A stretch of DNA of 5,801 nucleotides from Mogibacterium sp. (lineage in GTDB: Bacteria; Bacillota_A; Clostridia; Peptostreptococcales; Anaerovoracaceae): positions 1-5,801 of the forward strand of contig JAFUGO010000101.1 in NCBI GenBank assembly GCA_017469325.1, given 5' to 3'. Made by a program: the position numbers and the translations under genes. Below the pieces are notes generated by a model that saw only the letters and a program-made list of their open reading frames with translations, was not told the DNA's origin and did not search any database. Below, piece after piece: positions 1 through 5,801 of this stretch. Numbering within the stretch: the first letter of the stretch is position 1; every line of letters starts with the position of its first letter.

Positions 1-161
1 TCGCAATAAAGAATAAGGCTGAAGCCGAAGAGGCAAAGCGTCTGGAAGAAGAGCAGGCAAAGGCCATGAGAGAAGAACTCGAGAAGCTCAGAGCCGCTGC
101 AGAAGAACCAACGGAGCGTGACGTGGTTACTTTTGAGGCAGACGATAAAAAACGCAAATAA
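1..161 (+). CDS. C-terminal tail of an upstream protein (5' partial), acidic coiled-coil-like
   Basis: An open frame enters from the left edge, read from base 3, and ends at TAA 159-161, giving the last 52 residues of a protein. The tail is extremely charged. About 35 residues rich in Glu, Lys, Ala, Arg and Leu, with segments such as EEAKRLEEEQAK and REELEKLRAAAEE, should form a long helix or coiled coil. A short segment (DVVTFEADD) and a basic end (KKRK) follow. No catalytic motif is present. It reads in the same direction as the next gene and stops 20 nt before it, so it is probably in the same operon. In many Firmicutes ftsH lies upstream of coaX, and FtsH proteins often end in a charged, poorly conserved tail, so FtsH is possible. 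Nothing in these residues proves it, and the identity is left open. Confidence refers to this being a real coding end. Confidence 0.75.
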   Translation, partial: AIKNKAEAEEAKRLEEEQAKAMREELEKLRAAAEEPTERDVVTFEADDKKRK

Positions 162-181
162 AAACATCCGGAGAATCATTT

Positions 182-1759
182 ATGAAGATAACAGTAAACG
201 ACTGCTTAAAACTCGATGCGTTCAGAAACAGCAGCGTGCTTGCGTGCAAAGATGAGTGCACAAGACGCGTAAGGTCTGTTTCGGTGCTTGACGAATCCGA
301 TCTTGACATGGGAGTCGAGCGCAACGGCAAAAAGGATCAGATGGTAATAACACACTTCTGGACCCGCAAGGATGACATCGACGCACAGATAAAAGCCGTC
401 AGAGATCTGGGCAAAAAGAGCATAAGCGCTCTTGTTGTCTATCTCAATGAAAAAGGAGTGTCCGGTATATCCGGCAGGGTAGTAAAGGCTGCAGAGGAAG
501 CGGGACTTCCGCTCATCACCATAGATGATGACGGGAGCATCACTTACAGCATGCTGATAGAGCAGGTGCTCGATAAGATACTCTACGGAGAGAACTACTC
601 GGACAACATCCTCAACAACACGATGTATCATCTGCTGAGTTTTGAAAACCACAGCAATTTCCCGGAAGCGCTCAGAGAAGCCGCTCTCCACAACAATTAC
701 CAGATAGTCCTCATGACGGAGGAGTTCAACACCATCCTCACAGTCGAGACAAGGCATCTGGTAAAGATAGAGGATGCGGTCCAGGCTGCCCGCAAGCTTG
801 ATGCGTTCTCGATGAACGGATTCACCAGGGTGGACATCGATTCAGTCGTGACATACTGGGGATTCATCAACATCAAGGACAGCAAGTACATACTCGCTAT
901 CGTAGATAACGACGACGAGTATTCGGCTTCCGAGATGACAAAGCTGGCCAGATCCATAGAGATGGCCATAGGCATGTGGAAGTACACTCCTGACAGAGAC
1001 TCGAGGGCTGAGTTCATCAAGTCGGCTGTACGCGGCGATATCTCATTCTGCCACTTGCTTATCGAGGAGGCGGGACTCCGCGGGATGCAGTTCACCAGCG
1101 CCTTTTATATAAGGAACGCAGGCGAGTACATCGACACTTTCTTCGATGTGATCACTGAGTATAAAAAGAAAGCCGGCTTCGGGCTGCTGACGACGACAGA
1201 GTCGAACGAGATCTACGGCATCGTTTATACCGACGGCGGACAGGACCGCGGCATAGAGGTCAAGAATGCCTGCCTCGAGATGTTCAATCAGATGAAGTCC
1301 GTGAAGAAGGACGAGAGAGTATTCCATGTCACGGGCATGGAGAGACTCGAGAGCTGCGTCGACGGATTCAAGATGATCAACAAGACGGCAAGATACATGG
1401 AGAAGGTGTTCCCGTACAAGAGGGTGTTCTCCAAGTATGAGATCTCGATGGTGAGCGACTGCGTATACATGCAGAGCAGCTCGCAGATGCAGCGCCGCAT
1501 GTACCTCGATCTTCTCGAGCCGTTCGAGCGCGAGGTATCGCAGAACAAAGGCAGGATGCTGTTCGATACGCTTTCGACATTCTTGCTTGACGCGGGCATG
1601 AATTCGGGACGCACGGCTGAGTTCCTGGATATACATAACAATACGGTTCAGTACAGGCTCAAAAAGGCCAACGAGATACTGGGCGCCGAGATGACCGCAA
1701 ACAGAGTCATCCCGGGCCTTACGATGGCGCTTGCACTGAAGAGACTGGAGGAAGAATAG
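182..1759 (+). CDS. PucR-family transcriptional regulator (PucR N-terminal domain plus C-terminal HTH_30)
   Basis: The 525-residue protein has the three-part build of the PucR/CdaR family. Residues about 1-125 match the PucR sensory domain: a VNDCLKL opening, then VRSVSVLDESD, an MVITHFW strand where relatives have ELVLTT, and EEAGLPLITID at the end. The middle (about 290-420) resembles the degenerate GGDEF-like domain of the family and has no GGDEF motif. The C-terminus (about 455-523) is the Fis-like HTH; its signature is TAEFLDIHNNTVQYRLKKA at residues 478-496. Family members are cytoplasmic DNA-binding regulators, often activators of purine, sugar-acid or amino acid catabolism. The effector here cannot be read from sequence. 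The ATG at 182 has a GGAG Shine-Dalgarno at 170-173, 8 nt upstream, and starts exactly where the PucR domain should. The stop lies 1 nt before coaX, so the two are probably translationally coupled. Length is normal for the family. The family call is secure; the regulon is unknown. Confidence 0.93.
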   Translation: MKITVNDCLKLDAFRNSSVLACKDECTRRVRSVSVLDESDLDMGVERNGKKDQMVITHFWTRKDDIDAQIKAVRDLGKKSISALVVYLNEKGVSGISGRVVKAAEEAGLPLITIDDDGSITYSMLIEQVLDKILYGENYSDNILNNTMYHLLSFENHSNFPEALREAALHNNYQIVLMTEEFNTILTVETRHLVKIEDAVQAARKLDAFSMNGFTRVDIDSVVTYWGFINIKDSKYILAIVDNDDEYSASEMTKLARSIEMAIGMWKYTPDRDSRAEFIKSAVRGDISFCHLLIEEAGLRGMQFTSAFYIRNAGEYIDTFFDVITEYKKKAGFGLLTTTESNEIYGIVYTDGGQDRGIEVKNACLEMFNQMKSVKKDERVFHVTGMERLESCVDGFKMINKTARYMEKVFPYKRVFSKYEISMVSDCVYMQSSSQMQRRMYLDLLEPFEREVSQNKGRMLFDTLSTFLLDAGMNSGRTAEFLDIHNNTVQYRLKKANEILGAEMTANRVIPGLTMALALKRLEEE

Positions 1760-1760
1760 A

Positions 1761-2576
1761 ATGCTGCTTGCAATAGATGTCGGAAACACCAACCTGGTCG
1801 TCGGCATATTCAGCGGTGACAAGCTGGTAGAGAGCTGGAGACTCGCTACGGACAACAGACGATCCGCTGACGAATACGGTACAATGATAGAAGCCATGAT
1901 GCTCCGCGAGGGAGTGAAGTCGGAAGACGTCGATGACATAATCATCAGTTCGGTCGTTCCGTCGCTGCTCTTCACACTTGAGCACATGTGCCTGAAGTTT
2001 TACAACAAGACCCCGATCGTTGTTGAGCAGGGCATCAAGACGGGGATCAAGATCAAATATGAGGACCCGAGACAGGTGGGATCCGACCGTATCGTCAATT
2101 CTGTTGCGGCCCATCAGAGATACGGCGGCAATCTCATAGTAGTCGACTTCGGTACAGCGACCACATTCTGCTGCGTATCCGAAGACGGCACCTTCCTCGG
2201 AGGAGCGATCGCTCCGGGCATGAGGACCCAGGCGTCCGCGCTGTTTGAGCATACCGCCAAGCTGCCTAACGTCGACCTGGAGATCCCGGGGAGCTTCATT
2301 GCAAAGAATACGAGCGAGGGCATGAGGTCCGGACTTGTATTCGGCCACATGGGCTTCACCGAGCATATGATCAAAGGAATGAAGAAAGAGATGTCCGAAG
2401 AGCTCGGCTGCGATCCCGACAGCATAAAGGTCATCGCCACAGGCGGAATGGCCACCATGGTCGAGAGCGGCGTCAGCTGCATCGATCACATCGACAGAAG
2501 ACTTACGCTTGACGGACTCCAGATGCTGCACGAGAAAAACAAGGGCTTCAACAAGAAGAGGGTGCTGCAGGACTAG
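1761..2576 (+). CDS. coaX: Type III pantothenate kinase
   Basis: CoaX phosphorylates pantothenate with ATP to 4'-phosphopantothenate, the first committed step of coenzyme A synthesis, in the cytoplasm. It belongs to the ASKHA fold. Visible motifs are the phosphate-binding DVGNTN at residues 6-11 near the N-terminus, VGSDR with the expected catalytic Asp109, the second phosphate motif DFGTATTF starting at Asp129, and GGAIAPG at 147-153, followed by a typical helix (NTSEGMRSG). At 271 residues it is about the usual length (roughly 255-260) with a slightly longer C-terminal end. Type III kinases as a family need a monovalent cation, bind ATP weakly and are not feedback-inhibited by CoA. The ATG is 1 nt after the regulator's stop and uses GGAGG at 1747-1751, 9 nt upstream, inside the end of that gene. 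The dus gene follows after 23 nt, a pairing seen in many Firmicutes. No key residue appears missing; Ser108 replaces the commoner Ala in the GADR motif. Confidence 0.96.
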   Translation: MLLAIDVGNTNLVVGIFSGDKLVESWRLATDNRRSADEYGTMIEAMMLREGVKSEDVDDIIISSVVPSLLFTLEHMCLKFYNKTPIVVEQGIKTGIKIKYEDPRQVGSDRIVNSVAAHQRYGGNLIVVDFGTATTFCCVSEDGTFLGGAIAPGMRTQASALFEHTAKLPNVDLEIPGSFIAKNTSEGMRSGLVFGHMGFTEHMIKGMKKEMSEELGCDPDSIKVIATGGMATMVESGVSCIDHIDRRLTLDGLQMLHEKNKGFNKKRVLQD

Positions 2577-2599
2577 TCCGCGCATCACCGGGATGGCAA

Positions 2600-3553
2600 A
2601 TGAAGATCGGAAACATAACATTGAAAAATCCCTGGGTGCTCGCTCCGATGGCAGGCTTCACCGACGCGGTGATGAGAAAGCTCTGTGAGGAGCAGGGAGC
2701 ATCGCTCACCTACACCGAGATGGTCAGCGCCAAGGGGTTGTATTACGGGGGGAGCAAGACAGACACCCTCACATACATTCCGGAGGATGCCGGGCCGGCA
2801 GCAATACAGATATTCGGAAGCGAGCCTGAGATAATGGCTTTTGCGGCTAAGTATCTGGACGGACTCAGGAACGAGGTGCTCGATATAAACATGGGCTGCC
2901 CGGTCCCGAAGGTGGTCAGGAACGGCGACGGTTCCGCTCTGATGAAGGACCCGGACCTGGTGTATAAGATAGTAAAGGCAGTGACCGCGGTCACTGAAAA
3001 GCCCGTCACGGTAAAGATCCGCAAGGGATTTGAAGAGAACAACGCGAACGCGGTGGAGGTAGCGCTCGCCGCACAGGAGGGTGGCGCTTCGGCCGTATGC
3101 GTCCACGGACGCACGCGCAGCCAGTACTACAGCGGCAGCGTGGACCGCGGCATAATCAGAGATGTCAAGGACGCCCTGAGGGTCCCCGTCATAGCGAGTG
3201 GAGATGTCACAGACGCTGAATCGGGCATGAGCATGCTCGAAGAGACCTGCTGTGATATGGTCATGATAGGGCGCGGCGCCATCGGCAATCCGTGGGTGTT
3301 CAGAGAGCTCGATGCCGCGTGGAAGGGTGAAGACATACCCGCACGTCCGTCTGACGCCGAGAGATCGGCGATGATGATCAGGCACGCGGAGCTCCTATGT
3401 GAGCTTAAGGGCGAGACCACAGGGGTAAAGGAATTCAGAAAATACATAATGCGATACACAAAGGGTATGCGCGGAGCGTCGTCCGTCAGAAGGGCTGCGA
3501 ATGACGCGCAGACTCTGGATGAAATGAAGGAAGTCATAACACTTGGCTTATAA
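2600..3553 (+). CDS. dus: tRNA-dihydrouridine synthase, DusB-like
   Basis: This 317-residue FMN-dependent enzyme reduces specific uridines to dihydrouridine in the tRNA D-loop region using NADPH. The N-terminal TIM barrel shows LAPMAGFTD (14-22), then DINMGCPVPKVV with the catalytic proton-donor Cys100, VTVKIRKG with Lys139, VHGRTRSQYYSG with His169, and the FMN phosphate-binding end IGRGAIGNPWVF. The smaller C-terminal helical domain (about 245-317) binds tRNA; KEFRKYIMRYTKG is the typical block there. Two positions differ from the usual consensus: after HGRTR..YSG the common A-D/N-W reads SVDR (Arg183), and the common NGD loop reads ASGDV (Ser200). Neither removes a catalytic residue. The ATG fits the family start MKIGNITLKNP, although its Shine-Dalgarno is weak (GGGA at 2590-2593). 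The last 11 nt overlap the start of the next gene. DusB is the best subfamily match; substrate uridine positions cannot be read from the sequence. Confidence 0.95.
   Translation: MKIGNITLKNPWVLAPMAGFTDAVMRKLCEEQGASLTYTEMVSAKGLYYGGSKTDTLTYIPEDAGPAAIQIFGSEPEIMAFAAKYLDGLRNEVLDINMGCPVPKVVRNGDGSALMKDPDLVYKIVKAVTAVTEKPVTVKIRKGFEENNANAVEVALAAQEGGASAVCVHGRTRSQYYSGSVDRGIIRDVKDALRVPVIASGDVTDAESGMSMLEETCCDMVMIGRGAIGNPWVFRELDAAWKGEDIPARPSDAERSAMMIRHAELLCELKGETTGVKEFRKYIMRYTKGMRGASSVRRAANDAQTLDEMKEVITLGL
2979..2996. repeat. Perfect 18 bp palindrome inside dus
   Basis: The sequence CAGTGACCGCGGTCACTG equals its own reverse complement over all 18 bases. It lies inside dus, covering codons for Ala-Val-Thr-Ala-Val-Thr-Glu in a helix that leads into the conserved VTVKIRKG strand. 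As RNA it could only form a hairpin with a very tight loop and has no following U-tract, so it is not a terminator. It has the symmetry of a dimeric protein-binding site, but its position inside a conserved gene argues that it may be chance. Function is unknown; the confidence covers the palindrome itself being a meaningful element. Confidence 0.2.
3527..3533 (+). promoter_or_regulatory. Shine-Dalgarno site supporting the TTG start at 3543
   Basis: AAGGAAG sits inside the 3' end of dus, 9 nt before TTG 3543. It is the only good ribosome-binding site near the start of the lipoprotein gene. The in-frame alternative GTG at 3564 has only A-rich sequence before it, and the ATG at 3585 has an AAAAGG placed too close (3 nt). 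The site therefore favours the TTG start and translational coupling to dus. Confidence 0.55.
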
Positions 3554-4847
3554 AAAAGACACAGTGAAAAAGATAAAAAGGATCATGATGCCGGCTGTTA
3601 TCATACTGGCGGCATTTATTATGGCCGGATGTTCCACATGGGACAGCTTTGAGCAGACATTCATCACCAAGCCGAAGGATGACACGACGCCTTCCATAAC
3701 GATAGGCGTCATAGAACCGCAGACCGGAAGGTACGCATCGAAGGGCAGGGATGAGATCAAAGGGATAGAGCTCGCCAACAGCATTTACAACAATGTTGAC
3801 GGCTACAACGTGAATCTCGTAAAGGTCGATACCCAGTCCACGGTAGCGGGTACTGAGACAGCCATACAGGCTCTCATAGAGATGTCTCCTGTAGCCATAA
3901 TAGGTTCTGCCGGCGAAGCATCGTCGCTTACGATCAGCAACTACGTTACAAAGGCGGGCATACCGGCGATCACTCCCGCAGCGACAAATCCGCTGATCAC
4001 CCAGGACAACGGATATTACTTCAGAGCGTGTCTCACCGATTCGCAGATGGGCGAGGGACTTGCAGAATATGCGGCAGAGGAGCTCGGCTCAAGAAAGATC
4101 GGAGTCATCAGTATAAAGAACGAGACCGGCACATCGGCGCTGCTCGAGGGCTTTGATGACAGGATCAAAGAGATAGCCGGCAAACGCAACAGGGCCGTAG
4201 TCGTCACAAAGGAGATATCCCCGAGCGAAGAAGAAATGAAACAGGCTCTCCGCGCGATCAGAAATGCCGGAGTGGATGTATGTTTCGTATCCATGGGAGC
4301 AGAAGAGATGGACACCTTCTTCACGAATGCCGAGAACATGGGGCTTGAAGGTATCACATATCTCGGAACAAGGAGTTGGGGAGATCCGTCGTTCATTTCC
4401 ACAATGAAGAAGCACCGCGGCATCAAGGTAGTATTCCCTTACGAATCGGTGCTCACAAAGAACGACGACACATCTGATACATATACGGAAGAGGCCCAGC
4501 GTTTCCAGATAGAATACGCGAACAGATACGGAGCTGACGATACGCCGACCGACAGCGCGGCACTCGGATATGATTCATATCTGCTCCTCATAAACGCATT
4601 CCACAACGCGAAATCCACCGAAGGAAGCGCTATCAGATCCGCGATAATGGATTTTGACGGGCTCAAGTGCGCGACGGGACTGTTCACATTTGACAGCAAC
4701 GGCAACGTAGTAAGATCCGTAACACTCTCTACCATCAAGGATGAGAAGCCTGTTACCGAATACATCACAAGGAATGAAGCCGAGGCCAGACGTCTTGAAG
4801 ACATCGAGACAGTCGAAGAAGCGGCTGCGGCTCAGTCCGGCAATTAA
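3543..4847 (+). CDS. ABC-type branched-chain amino acid-like substrate-binding lipoprotein (Peripla_BP_6 class)
   Basis: The 434-residue protein has a basic N-terminus (KKIKR), a hydrophobic stretch (about residues 16-28) and a lipobox ending in MAGC, so it should be cleaved and lipid-anchored at Cys30 on the outer face of the membrane. A short linker leads into a type I periplasmic-binding fold of the LivJ/LivK class: ITIGVIEPQTGRYASKG (52-68), an IIGSAGEASS loop (119-128) and AITPAATNP (142-150), which usually form ligand contacts. A second lobe begins near GSRKIGVISI. The C-terminal tail is acidic and Ala-rich. Related proteins bind Leu/Ile/Val, other amino acids, amides or small acids; the ligand here is unknown. 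No permease or ATPase gene is adjacent within the window, so it is an orphan component or a sensor. TTG 3543 is preferred because of its Shine-Dalgarno and overlap with dus; GTG 3564 would give a shorter but still complete signal peptide. The dipeptidase gene follows after 10 nt. Confidence 0.9.
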   Translation: MAYKKDTVKKIKRIMMPAVIILAAFIMAGCSTWDSFEQTFITKPKDDTTPSITIGVIEPQTGRYASKGRDEIKGIELANSIYNNVDGYNVNLVKVDTQSTVAGTETAIQALIEMSPVAIIGSAGEASSLTISNYVTKAGIPAITPAATNPLITQDNGYYFRACLTDSQMGEGLAEYAAEELGSRKIGVISIKNETGTSALLEGFDDRIKEIAGKRNRAVVVTKEISPSEEEMKQALRAIRNAGVDVCFVSMGAEEMDTFFTNAENMGLEGITYLGTRSWGDPSFISTMKKHRGIKVVFPYESVLTKNDDTSDTYTEEAQRFQIEYANRYGADDTPTDSAALGYDSYLLLINAFHNAKSTEGSAIRSAIMDFDGLKCATGLFTFDSNGNVVRSVTLSTIKDEKPVTEYITRNEAEARRLEDIETVEEAAAAQSGN

Positions 4848-4857
4848 GGAGAACCAG

Positions 4858-5801
4858 ATGGGTTATCTTGAAAGACTGGAATCGTACAATGAAGATATGC
4901 TGAAGTCCCTGAGCGAGGCGATCGCAAAGCCGAGCGTCAAGGGCGACCCGGTAAAGACGAAGGACGGAGAGATCCTTCCGTTCGGAGCGGGCGTCCATGA
5001 GGCACTGACTTACATGCTCGCACTCGGCAAAGAGCTGGGCTTCGACACATATAATGACGAAAACTACGCTGGTCATATCGAGTGGAAGGCGAAGGACAAT
5101 GCCGAAGGCTATTTCGGTATCGTCGGCCACATCGATGTGGTGCCTGTAGGGACGGGATGGAAGACGGATCCCTTTGTTATGACAGACAAGGGCGACGGAT
5201 TCATATACGGAAGAGGCACATCCGATGATAAAGGTCCCGTCATCGCGAGCCTGTATGCTATGAAGGCGCTCAAAGACGAGGGCTTCGAACCGGCAATGAA
5301 CATAAGGCTGGTCCTCGGTCTCGACGAGGAGACGGGCTCCATAAGCGCCGATCACTATACTGAAAACTGCGGTCAGCCTCTGATGGGATTCACTCCGGAC
5401 GCAGACTTCCCGCTCGTAAACGGCGAGATGGGTATACTGGTGTTTGAGCTTGCCCAGAAGTTCACTTCAAAGCCGGGCAAGGATGAGATGAGGCTCACGA
5501 AGCTCGAAGGCGGCACAGCCCATAACGCAGTGCCGGCTCTTGCCAAGGCAGTCGTCACAGGCAACAAGGAGCACTACGAGCTCATCTCTGAGAGAGCCAA
5601 GCTCTACGCTGAAGAGACAGGCTCTAAGCTCAAGACGAAGAAGCAGGGCTCCTCACTGGTCATAGAGGCTGAGGGAGTCGCGGCTCACGGAGCGCATCCG
5701 GATCTCGGACTCAACGCAGTCAGCATAATGATGGATTTCCTCGGAAGGATCAGCTTCGCAAACGAAGAACTCAATGAATTCATCGCTTTCTACAACGAGC
5801 A
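4858..5801 (+). CDS. M20 family dipeptidase, PepV/Sapep-like (3' partial)
   Basis: The gene runs off the right edge after 314 codons; relatives have about 465-470 residues, so the last third is missing. Zinc- or manganese-dependent PepV-type enzymes cleave dipeptides in the cytoplasm as the last step of peptide use. The metal-site motifs are in order: GHIDVVP with His91, GRGTSDDKGP with bridging Asp123, LGLDEETGS with general base Glu157 and metal ligand Glu158, and FTPDADFPL with Asp181. The lid domain then begins, and AAHGAHP carries His277, matching the substrate-stabilising His of PepV. The final metal-ligand His lies beyond the window. The ATG has a strong AAGGAG at 4846-4851, 6 nt upstream and overlapping the previous stop, so the start is secure. 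Its position after an amino-acid-type binding lipoprotein fits a peptide and amino acid use role. It could cleave other small amide substrates, as some M20 members do. Confidence 0.93.
   Translation, partial: MGYLERLESYNEDMLKSLSEAIAKPSVKGDPVKTKDGEILPFGAGVHEALTYMLALGKELGFDTYNDENYAGHIEWKAKDNAEGYFGIVGHIDVVPVGTGWKTDPFVMTDKGDGFIYGRGTSDDKGPVIASLYAMKALKDEGFEPAMNIRLVLGLDEETGSISADHYTENCGQPLMGFTPDADFPLVNGEMGILVFELAQKFTSKPGKDEMRLTKLEGGTAHNAVPALAKAVVTGNKEHYELISERAKLYAEETGSKLKTKKQGSSLVIEAEGVAAHGAHPDLGLNAVSIMMDFLGRISFANEELNEFIAFYNE

Noticed and set aside
162..181. Possible promoter for the PucR gene in the gap before it
   Set aside because: The 20 nt gap has room only for the ribosome-binding site. I saw no convincing -35/-10 pair in the preceding coding tail either.
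1043..1987. Long minus-strand open frame (about 314 codons) across the PucR/coaX junction
   Set aside because: It lies antisense to two well-supported genes, crosses their junction, has low-complexity His/Leu/Arg/Ser-rich composition and no recognisable motif. It is a by-product of codon use on the coding strand.
2570..2579. 10 bp palindrome GGACTAGTCC around the coaX stop as a possible terminator
   Set aside because: The stem has no loop, no U-tract follows, and dus starts 21 nt later. A terminator here is not supported.
1719..2621. Minus-strand open frame (about 300 codons) covering all of coaX
   Set aside because: It is fully antisense to coaX, which has all family motifs. The predicted protein has no domain signature and no convincing ribosome-binding site context.
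2585..3385. Minus-strand open frame (about 266 codons) opposite dus
   Set aside because: It is antisense to a clear Dus gene, Arg/His/Cys-rich, and part of the same chain of mirror frames seen along the whole operon.
1..5801. CRISPR arrays, tRNA or rRNA genes, insertion sequences, riboswitches
   Set aside because: No regularly spaced repeats, transposase genes, terminal inverted repeats, tRNA-like cloverleafs or non-coding gaps longer than 23 nt are present, so there is no room for them.

Overview
The window is a tightly packed, single-strand (+) gene cluster from a bacterium, most likely an anaerobic member of the Firmicutes/Clostridia. The evidence for this is the type III pantothenate kinase, the PucR-family regulator with a C-terminal Fis-like helix-turn-helix, the Gram-positive style PepV/Sapep dipeptidase, strong purine-rich Shine-Dalgarno sites, a TTG start, and heavy use of ATA (Ile) and AGA/AGG (Arg) codons at roughly even GC. 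A Clostridia family XIII/Anaerovoracaceae-type organism would fit, but that is a guess.

Layout: bases 1-161 hold the acidic, helix-forming C-terminal tail of an upstream protein. Then come a PucR-family transcriptional regulator (182-1759), type III pantothenate kinase CoaX (1761-2576), a DusB-like tRNA-dihydrouridine synthase (2600-3553), a lipoprotein substrate-binding protein of the branched-chain amino acid (LivJ-like) class (3543-4847), and the first two thirds of an M20 PepV/Sapep-type dipeptidase (4858 to the window end). The gaps are 20, 1 and 23 nt, then an 11 nt overlap, then 10 nt. No intergenic stretch is long enough for a separate promoter and no intrinsic terminator is visible, so the cluster is probably one transcription unit whose promoter lies upstream of the window.

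How the genes fit together: coaX-dus is a housekeeping pair (coenzyme A synthesis and tRNA modification) found together in many Firmicutes. The unusual part is its surroundings. A PucR regulator abuts coaX in the position where I would expect birA or ftsH, and an orphan amino-acid-type binding lipoprotein plus a dipeptidase follow dus. The combination suggests that peptide and amino acid uptake and breakdown are co-expressed with CoA supply, possibly under a regulator that senses a nitrogen-containing metabolite. That link is inference.

I did not find a clearly novel system. The points most worth a second look are the PucR-coaX coupling, the permease-less binding protein started by TTG inside dus, and a perfect 18 bp palindrome inside dus.
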